From positions 1 to 15,364 of the forward strand of contig CAYYXR010000051.1 of assembly GCA_964475755.1 (NCBI GenBank): DNA of 15,364 bases, read 5' to 3'. How positions within the stretch are numbered: position 1 is the stretch's first letter; every line of letters begins with the position of its first letter. The notes beneath the pieces are model-generated. The model worked only from the letters and a program-made list of their open reading frames with translations. It was not told the DNA's origin and made no database searches. Shown here in pieces: positions 1-5,550 of the stretch. The stretch comes from UBA11612 sp964475755 (GTDB lineage: Bacteria > Pseudomonadota > Alphaproteobacteria > Rhodospirillales > Rhodospirillaceae). A program made the translations under genes and the position numbers.

Positions 1-129
1 AACTGGCCGACCATCCCCCAGCTTTATGTGAAGGGTGAATTCGTCGGCGGCTGCGACATCATCCGCGAGATGGCCGAAAGCGGTGAGTTGTCCGAACTCT
101 TCAAGCAAAAGAATGTAGCTGCGGCCTAA
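1..129 (+). CDS. grxD: Monothiol glutaredoxin, Grx4/GrxD family (3' end only)
   Basis: Only the last 42 codons are present and the reading frame is open at the left edge. The translation begins NWPTIPQLYVKGEFVGGCDI and ends in TAA at 127-129. The WPTIPQLYV segment, containing the cis-proline TIPQ, and the following GGCDI glutathione-binding turn are diagnostic of the C-terminal half of monothiol CGFS glutaredoxins. These proteins carry and deliver [2Fe-2S] clusters in the cytosol, often with BolA. The CGFS active site lies upstream of the window, so it cannot be checked here. The C-terminal helix (SELSELFKQ-type) is complete. A strong terminator follows 22 bases after the stop, so this is the last gene of its transcript. 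Confidence 0.93.
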   Translation, partial: NWPTIPQLYVKGEFVGGCDIIREMAESGELSELFKQKNVAAA

Positions 130-150
130 ACACCGCACGCAACAAAACGC

Positions 151-179
151 AAAACGGGGCCGTATCGGCCCCGTTTTTT
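151..179. terminator. Bidirectional Rho-independent terminator
   Basis: A perfect 9-bp stem (154-162 with 166-174, core ACGGGGCCG) has a 3-nt loop, a run of A on its left side and six T on its right side. Read on the plus strand it ends the glutaredoxin transcript. Read on the minus strand the AAAA becomes UUUU and it ends the thioesterase transcript, whose TAA stop overlaps the T run at 178-180. Confidence 0.93.
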
Positions 180-690
180 ATTGCTCCGAACTTTTTGCCG
201 ACCGCTGATCGTGGCGCGCGAGCCATTCCTGATGCTTCTTGAAGTGGCTGGCGTCCCGCTCGATGAATACGCCCTTCGCCCGCGCCAAGGCTTTCTCGGT
301 GCCCGCTAGGCGCAACTCGCCAACGGTGTACCAGCGTCCGTTCTCGCACTTTTCCACCCAGCAATACGCCTCCAGATCACGCTCCACCGGCACCGGGCGC
401 AGATACTCGATCGTGAGCGTGGATGTGACTGTGAAAGTTCCGGCGAAGATCGCCAGATGCCCCATGGCTTCATCCAGCACCGAGGCCGTCCACCCGCCGT
501 GGGCAACGCCGGGACTGCCTGCCGTGTCCGCGCCCGCTTTTACCTGCGTTAAACTCTTCCCGTCTTCCAGCAGTTCCTCGTGGGTGATGCCGAGGCGGCA
601 AAAGCCTTGCTCCCGGCACGCAACGCAGAGCACGAAGTCGCCCGACTTTTTCATGAAACCGGTGCGTTCAGCCTTTACATCGTCATTCAC
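178..690 (-). CDS. PaaI-like hotdog-fold thioesterase with N-terminal CxxC motif (copy A)
   Basis: The central PGVAHGGWTASVLDEAMGHLA is the active-site segment of PaaI/YbgC-type hotdog acyl-CoA thioesterases (HGG turn plus long helix), followed by the strands TSTLTIEYLRPVPV. These enzymes hydrolyse acyl- or aryl-CoA thioesters in the cytosol; the substrate here is unknown. Before the hotdog lies CVACREQGFCRLGI, a C-x2-C-x6-C arrangement found again in the neighbouring copy B. The two are roughly half identical over their length by eye. I chose the GTG at 688-690 because it overlaps the stop of copy B (GTGAATGA), giving 170 residues and translational coupling. The ATG at 652-654 has no well-placed Shine-Dalgarno sequence but would still keep the motif. 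A longer open frame to 783 would overlap copy B by 101 bases and is unlikely. Confidence 0.88.
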   Translation of the reverse strand: MNDDVKAERTGFMKKSGDFVLCVACREQGFCRLGITHEELLEDGKSLTQVKAGADTAGSPGVAHGGWTASVLDEAMGHLAIFAGTFTVTSTLTIEYLRPVPVERDLEAYCWVEKCENGRWYTVGELRLAGTEKALARAKGVFIERDASHFKKHQEWLARHDQRSAKSSEQ

Positions 691-1189
691 TTCGAAATCT
701 TTCTTCGTGCTTGTCGTAATGGCCTTGCTCACGTTCGACGAACACACCGTCGGCGCGCGCGAGAAGTTCCTCGGTGTCGGCAAGCATGAGGTCTCCCCGC
801 AAATGCCACCTGCCCTTCTCCTGCCGGATCACGCGACTGAGGCCGATCAGATCCCGGTCCACGGGAACCGGGCGTACATATCTGACATTCAGGGTCGAGG
901 TCACTGTGAAGCGGCCCCTGTAAATGGCCAGATGTCCCAGCATCTCGTCCAGCACCGCCGATGTCCACCCGCCGTGGGCGACGCCGGGCGCTCCGGCATA
1001 GATGGCCGGACACTGCATTTCAACGCGGTGCGTCCCATCTTCCAGAAAGTCTTCGCTGGTCATTCCAAACCGGCAAACGCCGAGTTCACGGCATCCGGCG
1101 CAGATGAGGAATTCACCTTTCGGCGCGATGCTGTCCACATTGAAGACAAACCGTCCAACGGGATGAAGGCGGATGCGTTCATCGGGCAT
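683..1189 (-). CDS. PaaI-like hotdog-fold thioesterase with N-terminal CxxC motif (copy B)
   Basis: This is the first gene of the tandem pair and a paralogue of copy A. The hotdog active-site segment PGVAHGGWTSAVLDEMLGHLA is preceded by CAGCRELGVCRFGM and followed by TSTLNVRYVRPVPVDRDL. It is predicted to be a cytosolic acyl-CoA thioesterase. The two copies share PGVAHGGWT, GHLAI, FTVTSTL and RPVPV exactly and differ mostly in the segment after the motif and before the last strands, where substrate contacts may lie. The ATG at 1187-1189 is preferred (168 residues), because GAAGGG lies about 10 bases upstream. An in-frame GTG at 1205-1207 is the alternative. The rpsD terminator lies just upstream, so the pair must be started from the short interval near 1190-1250 or by read-through; no clear promoter is visible there. 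Confidence 0.88.
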   Translation of the reverse strand: MPDERIRLHPVGRFVFNVDSIAPKGEFLICAGCRELGVCRFGMTSEDFLEDGTHRVEMQCPAIYAGAPGVAHGGWTSAVLDEMLGHLAIYRGRFTVTSTLNVRYVRPVPVDRDLIGLSRVIRQEKGRWHLRGDLMLADTEELLARADGVFVEREQGHYDKHEERFRSE

Positions 1190-1250
1190 GAAACAAACGC
1201 CCTTCACGAAGAAATTGATAGACGTTCACGAGACGATGCCCACAAAAGCA

Positions 1251-1277
1251 AACGGGGCTCCGTGAAGAAGCCCCGTT
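1251..1277 (-). terminator. Rho-independent terminator of rpsD
   Basis: The 9-bp stem AACGGGGCT / AGCCCCGTT (1251-1259 with 1269-1277) has a 9-nt loop. On the minus strand it is followed by a T-rich tract (TTTGCTTTTG). It sits 7 bases after the rpsD stop codon. Confidence 0.85.
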
Positions 1278-1283
1278 GATCTG

Positions 1284-1898
1284 TTAGCGGGAGTAGAACT
1301 CGATGACGAGGTTCGGTTCCATCTGCACCGGATAAGGAATGTCCTTCAGTTCCGGCACGCGGGTCATTTCACCCACCAGCTTGTTATGATCGACGGAGAT
1401 GTAATCGGGCACGTCGCGCTCGGGCAGTTCGATGGCCATCTGCACGATGCCGAGTTCCTTCGACTTGCCGCGCACTTCGATCTTGTCGCCGATCTTCACC
1501 ATGTACGAAGGAATGGTCACGCGCTTGCCGTTTACGGCGATGTGGCCGTGGTTCACGAACTGGCGCGCGGCGAACACGGTCGGCACGAACTTCATGCGAT
1601 AGACAATGGCGTCCAAGCGGCATTCCAGAATGCCCACCAGGTTTTCGCTGTTGTCGCCCTTGCGGCGCATGGCTTCGAAGTAATAGCGGCGGAATTGTTT
1701 TTCCGAGATGTTGCCGTAGTAGCCCTTTAGTTTCTGCTTGGCCATCAGCTGCACGCCGTAGTCCGACGGCTTCTTGCGGCGCTGGCCGTGCTGGCCGGGA
1801 CCATATTCGCGCTTGTTCAGAGGGCTTTTGGGGCGTCCCCAAAGATTGACCTGCAGACGGCGGTCAATCTTGTGCTTGGATGCAATACGTTTGCTCAT
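1284..1898 (-). CDS. rpsD: 30S ribosomal protein S4
   Basis: The protein starts MSKRIASKHKIDRRLQVNLWG and is 204 residues long, the normal alphaproteobacterial S4 size. The N-terminal part (about 1-90) carries the GRPKSPLNKREYGPGQHGQ segment typical of S4. An S4 RNA-binding domain follows (about 93-155: LDAIVYRMKFV, FVNHGHIAVNGKRV). S4 binds 16S rRNA early in 30S assembly and in some bacteria represses its own synthesis. An open frame continues 37 codons upstream to 2009, but the ATG at 1896-1898 matches the family start and has AGGA 6 to 9 bases upstream. It stands as a single-gene transcript with its own promoter (2034-2061) and terminator (1251-1277). Confidence 0.98.
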   Translation of the reverse strand: MSKRIASKHKIDRRLQVNLWGRPKSPLNKREYGPGQHGQRRKKPSDYGVQLMAKQKLKGYYGNISEKQFRRYYFEAMRRKGDNSENLVGILECRLDAIVYRMKFVPTVFAARQFVNHGHIAVNGKRVTIPSYMVKIGDKIEVRGKSKELGIVQMAIELPERDVPDYISVDHNKLVGEMTRVPELKDIPYPVQMEPNLVIEFYSR

Positions 1899-2027
1899 AG
1901 TCGTCCTGTTCGGTTTTTGTTGTCCCGGTAGTCCCGTTCCGGCACTGGCCTTGTGAACCAGGCCGGGGGCGATGAAGCGGCGCTTTGGTTGACCAAATGC
2001 CCGCCACATGCATTCCCGGAAATAAGG
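1899..2027 (-). promoter_or_regulatory. Long structured 5' leader of rpsD (candidate autoregulatory region)
   Basis: About 130 nt separate the predicted transcription start (near 2027) from the rpsD ATG. Two inverted repeats can be seen: TTTGGT/ACCAAA at 1984-1997 and GGCCT/AGGCC at 1947-1964, with alternative pairings around the second. Ribosomal protein leaders of this size often bind the encoded protein, but no match to a known S4 leader class can be claimed by eye. The frame inside the leader is open, so an N-terminal extension cannot be excluded on reading frame alone. Confidence 0.35.
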
Positions 2028-2033
2028 CGGCGG

Positions 2034-2061
2034 AGTATAGGGATAGAGGCTGTGAAGTCAA
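2034..2061 (-). promoter_or_regulatory. Predicted sigma-70-type promoter of rpsD
   Basis: On the minus strand, TTGACT (2056-2061) and TATACT (2034-2039) are separated by 16 bases, close to the consensus in sequence and spacing. The rest of the interval between trmJ and rpsD (2062-2110) is AT-rich. It shows no gene and no convincing terminator for trmJ. Confidence 0.7.
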
Positions 2062-2110
2062 TGCGGGCGATATAATCCGTTCGGGCTATAAATGACGTAA
2101 AATCAATACC

Positions 2111-2959
2111 TTATTCATCATCCGCCTTATACCCCGGCTGGCGTTTGGGCCGGTCGGGGCGCCGTCCGTAGCGCAATTCGGTGATCACGCCGTGCAGGGT
2201 GCGCACTTCCTGCTCGGTCAACTCGGCGCGTTTCAACAGGTTGCGAAGGTTGATCATCATGCTCGGGCGCCGTTCCTCGTCGCGCAGAAAACCGCTGACG
2301 ATCAGTTCGCGCTCCAGATGATCGAACAGGTCCTGCATCATTTTCTGGCTGGCGGGCGAGGCCTTATTGAGCGTAAGCATCTCTTCAGGCCCGTCATAGC
2401 CCGCCTGAAACCACTCATAACCGACAAGCAGCACCGCCTGCGCCAGATTGAGCGAGGAATGCTCCGGGTTCAGCGGCACCTCGATAATGGCGTTGGCCTT
2501 GCTGATCTCTTCGTTGGACAGTCCGTCCTTCTCCCGCCCGAACAGCACGCCCATTTTGCGGCCCGCACCCGCTTGCGTGCGCATATCCGCCGCCGCCGCC
2601 CGGCCGGTCATCAGCGGCTTGATCATGTCCCGCTGGCGCGCCGTTGCCGCGTAGATCAGGTCCAAATCCGCCATCGCCTCATCCACGGTCTTGAAGCATT
2701 TCGCATTCTCAAGAATGCGGTCCGCGCCGGACGCCGCCCCAATAGCCTTTTCGTTCAGCCAATCCTGTTTGGGATCCACAAGCCGCAAATCATCGAGCCC
2801 CGTATTCATCATGGCCCGCGCCGCCGTGCCCATGTTTTCGGCCAACTGCGGCTCGACCAAGATGACCGCCGGCGGATTCTTTCCCGCTTGCGCGGGCAGC
2901 CGCGCTTTCTCGGCATAGGAAGTTGCTTGCGTGCGCCCTTTCATCGGGCGGTCAGGCAT
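2111..2959 (-). CDS. trmJ: SpoU/TrmH-type RNA 2'-O-methyltransferase, TrmJ group
   Basis: This SPOUT methyltransferase is predicted to transfer a methyl group from S-adenosylmethionine to the 2'-OH of a tRNA nucleotide; TrmJ acts on position 32. All three SpoU motifs are visible: ENMGTAARAMMNTG (residues 41-54), VLFGREKDGLSNEE (138-151) and VPLNPEHSSLNLAQAV (161-176). The C-terminal part (about 200-282) is a mostly helical extension, and the protein ends in a basic segment rich in RRPDRPKRQ. The length of 282 is slightly more than usual for TrmJ because of about 28 extra N-terminal residues. The start ATG overlaps the Anbu stop (ATGCCTGA, 8 bases), so translation is probably coupled to that gene. 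A second ATG at residue 6 is possible. The exact target nucleotide is inferred from the family only. Confidence 0.92.
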   Translation of the reverse strand: MPDRPMKGRTQATSYAEKARLPAQAGKNPPAVILVEPQLAENMGTAARAMMNTGLDDLRLVDPKQDWLNEKAIGAASGADRILENAKCFKTVDEAMADLDLIYAATARQRDMIKPLMTGRAAAADMRTQAGAGRKMGVLFGREKDGLSNEEISKANAIIEVPLNPEHSSLNLAQAVLLVGYEWFQAGYDGPEEMLTLNKASPASQKMMQDLFDHLERELIVSGFLRDEERRPSMMINLRNLLKRAELTEQEVRTLHGVITELRYGRRPDRPKRQPGYKADDE

Positions 2960-3701
2960 TCGGATTGTAGGGTGGGCGCGGAATGGCGAGATGCGTCTCG
3001 CGCAAGGCTTCGGACCAGCGGTGGCGTAAGTCCTCGAAATAGCGATCGTCGGCCTCGATGCGGTAGACGAGCTCTGTTTTACATTCGTCCCGGCGCATAA
3101 TCATCACGTCCAACGGCAGTCCCACGGCGAGATTGGAGCGCATGGTCGAATCCATGGAGATCAACCCGATCTTCAGCGCATCGTACAAATCCGTGCTCGG
3201 ATTGATGGCGCGGTCCAGAATCGGCTTTCCGTACTTATGTTCGCCGATTTGCAGGAATGGCGTATCGGGGGTCGCTTCGATAAAGTTGCCGGCGGAATAC
3301 AGCATGAATAGCCGCAACCGGCGCCCCTTGATCTGACCGCCGAGCAACATGGAGACGTCGAAGCCCATCTTGTGATCTTCAAGGCTATGAGCATCCACCC
3401 TGTGCACTTCGCGAATGGCCTTGCCCACAAGCTGCGCGGCCTCGAACATGCTGGGCGCCTCCGAGATGACCATCGGCTTATCAGGCGTTCCCGTACCGGG
3501 TACGCCTTCCGTGAGCATGCTGATCACCGATTGGGTAATGGAGAGATTACCCGAAGAGGCCAGAGCCAATACCCGATCACCGGGCGTTTCAAAAATGTGC
3601 AGCTTGCGGAAACTGGCGATGTTATCGACGCCCGCGTTCGTGCGTGTGTCGGAAATCATCACCAAGCCGTCATTCAGCAAGATACCAACGCAATACGTCA
3701 T
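2952..3701 (-). CDS. anbu: Anbu, proteasome beta-subunit-like peptidase (COG3484 type)
   Basis: The 249-residue protein starts MTYCVGILLNDGLVMISDTR. Removal of Met would expose Thr1, the Ntn-hydrolase nucleophile, with Asp17 in SDTR and a lysine near position 32 (FRKLH), the expected Thr/Asp/Lys set. The segment KLHIFETPGDRVLALASSGNLS also fits the proteasome/HslV-like fold. Anbu proteins are bacterial relatives of HslV and 20S beta subunits that assemble into open, spiral-like rings; their substrate is not established. No propeptide is present. GAGGA 8 bases upstream supports the start. It lies downstream of the alpha-E/ATP-grasp/transglutaminase genes, the classical Anbu neighbourhood, and overlaps trmJ by 8 bases. 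A possible promoter of its own lies at 3727-3755. The gene symbol is the informal family name. Confidence 0.95.
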   Translation of the reverse strand: MTYCVGILLNDGLVMISDTRTNAGVDNIASFRKLHIFETPGDRVLALASSGNLSITQSVISMLTEGVPGTGTPDKPMVISEAPSMFEAAQLVGKAIREVHRVDAHSLEDHKMGFDVSMLLGGQIKGRRLRLFMLYSAGNFIEATPDTPFLQIGEHKYGKPILDRAINPSTDLYDALKIGLISMDSTMRSNLAVGLPLDVMIMRRDECKTELVYRIEADDRYFEDLRHRWSEALRETHLAIPRPPYNPNA

Positions 3702-3726
3702 GCGCGCTTCCTCTAATTCGGACCGG

Positions 3727-3755
3727 CTTATAGCCTATCGCACGGTTGCGTACAA
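3727..3755 (-). promoter_or_regulatory. Candidate internal promoter before the Anbu gene
   Basis: In the 70-base gap between the transglutaminase stop and the Anbu start, the minus strand shows TTGTAC (3750-3755) and TATAAG (3727-3732) with a 17-base spacer. This would allow Anbu and trmJ to be transcribed separately from the three upstream genes. It is a consensus match only. Confidence 0.4.
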
Positions 3756-3771
3756 TTTGACTTTATAAGAT

Positions 3772-4590
3772 TTACTGTTGCTGGCGCCCGGCGTGATCGA
3801 CGGTCACGCTGACCTCGAGCTTTTCGTGCGCCCCACCCAGGCGGGAGCCCCGCACCGGCGCCGCGCCCAGGTAGTCCAGGCCAACAGCGACCCGCACATA
3901 GGCTTCGGTCGTGCTGATGCCGTGGGCAGGATCGAAAGCAACCCAGCCCAAATCCTCCACATAGGCTTCCGACCAAGCGTGACCGGCCTCCTGCTGTAGC
4001 TCGCCGTCCTCCCGGAGCATATGACCACCGATATAGCGCGCCGGAATGCCAAGACTGCGGGCCGCGGCAATAAAAATATGCGATAGATCCTGGCAAACGC
4101 CGTGACGGTGCTCAAAGGCTTCGGCGGCAGTTGTCGATGCGTCCGTGGGGCCGACGTCGAATTTGATCTCGTTGTAAACGGCATCGACCAGTTTGTGCAG
4201 GCGCTCCAACGTGTTCCCCGACCCCACCGTTTTCGCCGCGAAGTCCGTGATGGCGCCGTCAGCTTTTGTCAGATCGGTTTCGCGGAGAAAGAGGCTGGGC
4301 GGAAACCGTTCGTAAGCACCCTGCACGACACCGTTGGTGTCGTGGGTTTCGATTTCGCCGTCAACCGTAACCGCCAAATTGTCCAGCGGGTCGGTCAAAG
4401 ACAGCGTATGCACAATATTGCCGAACGCGTCTTCGCTTTTCTGAAGGAGAGCGTCGTGGTCCAGGTCGATCCGCCAGTAGCGGACAGTTTGGCCCTCGTA
4501 GTTACGAGGCGTCAGGCGCAAAATCTGAATAACAGACCCAACGGGCGTTTCATATGTATACGCCGTGCGGTGATGGATACGGATTTTCAT
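3772..4590 (-). CDS. Transglutaminase-like cysteine protease of the Anbu cluster
   Basis: The 272-residue protein has an N-terminal beta-rich domain (about 1-85, opening MKIRIHHRTAYTYETPV) and a C-terminal transglutaminase-like core. The papain-like triad is intact: Cys166 in HGVCQDLSH, His204 in AGHAWSEAYV and Asp220 in FDPAHG. No signal peptide is seen, so it should be cytoplasmic. Bacterial members of this fold usually hydrolyse, rather than form, amide bonds, and in this cluster the protein is predicted to process or ligate a peptide; neither is shown. Its ATG follows the alpha-E stop after two bases (TAATCATG), so the two genes are almost certainly translated from one message. The last 25 residues form a short strand-like tail ending in GRQQQ. 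Confidence 0.93.
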   Translation of the reverse strand: MKIRIHHRTAYTYETPVGSVIQILRLTPRNYEGQTVRYWRIDLDHDALLQKSEDAFGNIVHTLSLTDPLDNLAVTVDGEIETHDTNGVVQGAYERFPPSLFLRETDLTKADGAITDFAAKTVGSGNTLERLHKLVDAVYNEIKFDVGPTDASTTAAEAFEHRHGVCQDLSHIFIAAARSLGIPARYIGGHMLREDGELQQEAGHAWSEAYVEDLGWVAFDPAHGISTTEAYVRVAVGLDYLGAAPVRGSRLGGAHEKLEVSVTVDHAGRQQQ

Positions 4591-4592
4591 GA

Positions 4593-5534
4593 TTAGGAAA
4601 GGTACTGCTCTGAAATCGCCATGCCGACTTTATTGTTTTCAACAATAAAGTTCCCCAGAAACTCGTGCAGGCCGGTCTGGAAAATCTGTTCCATCGAAGA
4701 ATTCTCCAGCGACATACGCGTCGTGCGTGCCAGCCTTTGTGCTTTTCCTTGCCGCCCATAGAGCGTTGCCAGATGGTCCAGGGCGTCAAGAATGCTGCCG
4801 TAACAGGAGGACAGAGAGCGGGGCAATTCTTCGTTGAGAATGAGCAGGTCGGCGATCAGCCACGGTCGAAGACTTTCTCTGTACACCCAATGATAGGACG
4901 TGAGTGCGTTGACCGAGCGCAAAATGGCGGCCCACTGAGAGTAATCCAACCCCCCGCCCACGGCGGAGGTCTCCGGCAGCAGGATGTGATACTTCACATC
5001 CAGTATGCGCGCGGTATTGTCGGCCCGCTCCAAAAATGAGCCGAGACGCGCAAACCAATAGGCGTCATTGCGCAGCATGGTCCGGTATCCGGACCCCTCG
5101 AAGCGCAAGGCAACGTTCTTCGCCCAATCCGTAAATCTGGAAATTCGGCTGGGTGCCACGTCCATGCCGGACATCTGATTGAGCTCAAGCCACGCACCGT
5201 TGATGGTTTCCCACATCTCCGACGTTAAAGCCGTGCGCACCGCACGTGCGTTAAACCGTGCCTTCTCAAAGCAATTGCGGATGGACATGGGATTGTGGCT
5301 TGAAAACGCAATGTATTCGCTGACGGATTCCGCCGTCGGCTTTTCATAAACATCGTGAAATGACTCCAGGCACCCGGCGGTGATCAGCGCACTTTCCCAC
5401 TCATTGCGCTCGCTGGAATAGGATACCGGCAGCACGGACAACCGCGTCGCGGCGTCAAGAATGCGCGCAAGATAATCCGCGCGCTCCACGTATCGCGATA
5501 GCCAGTACAGGTTCTCAGCGGTCCGGCTTAGCAT
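4593..5534 (-). CDS. Alpha-E domain protein (DUF403 type)
   Basis: The 313-residue, strongly helical protein starts MLSRTAENLYWLSRYVERAD, the signature opening of the alpha-E family, with a second family-like segment FLERADNTARILDVKYH around residues 167-183. The family is defined by conserved helices rich in Glu and Arg, and no enzymatic activity has been assigned. It is consistently encoded beside circularly permuted ATP-grasp and transglutaminase genes and is sometimes fused to the former, so a partner or scaffold role is inferred. No membrane segment or signal peptide is visible. It begins 16 bases after the ATP-grasp stop and ends 2 bases before the transglutaminase start, in the centre of the operon. 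Confidence 0.94.
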   Translation of the reverse strand: MLSRTAENLYWLSRYVERADYLARILDAATRLSVLPVSYSSERNEWESALITAGCLESFHDVYEKPTAESVSEYIAFSSHNPMSIRNCFEKARFNARAVRTALTSEMWETINGAWLELNQMSGMDVAPSRISRFTDWAKNVALRFEGSGYRTMLRNDAYWFARLGSFLERADNTARILDVKYHILLPETSAVGGGLDYSQWAAILRSVNALTSYHWVYRESLRPWLIADLLILNEELPRSLSSCYGSILDALDHLATLYGRQGKAQRLARTTRMSLENSSMEQIFQTGLHEFLGNFIVENNKVGMAISEQYLS

Positions 5535-5550
5535 ATGACTGCACCCGCGC

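Noticed and set aside
691..783. N-terminal extension of thioesterase copy A
   Set aside because: It would overlap copy B by about 100 bases, and it encodes a low-complexity, Ser/Thr-rich stretch.
239..1279. Long plus-strand open frame opposite the thioesterases
   Set aside because: Its translation has no recognisable domain, and the opposite strand encodes two clear paralogous hotdog proteins.
1899..2009. N-terminal extension of S4 by 37 codons
   Set aside because: The open frame exists, but the family starts at MSKR and a ribosome binding site sits before that ATG.
2192..3100. 302-codon plus-strand open frame opposite trmJ
   Set aside because: It is arginine- and histidine-rich shadow coding. 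The minus strand has all three SpoU motifs.
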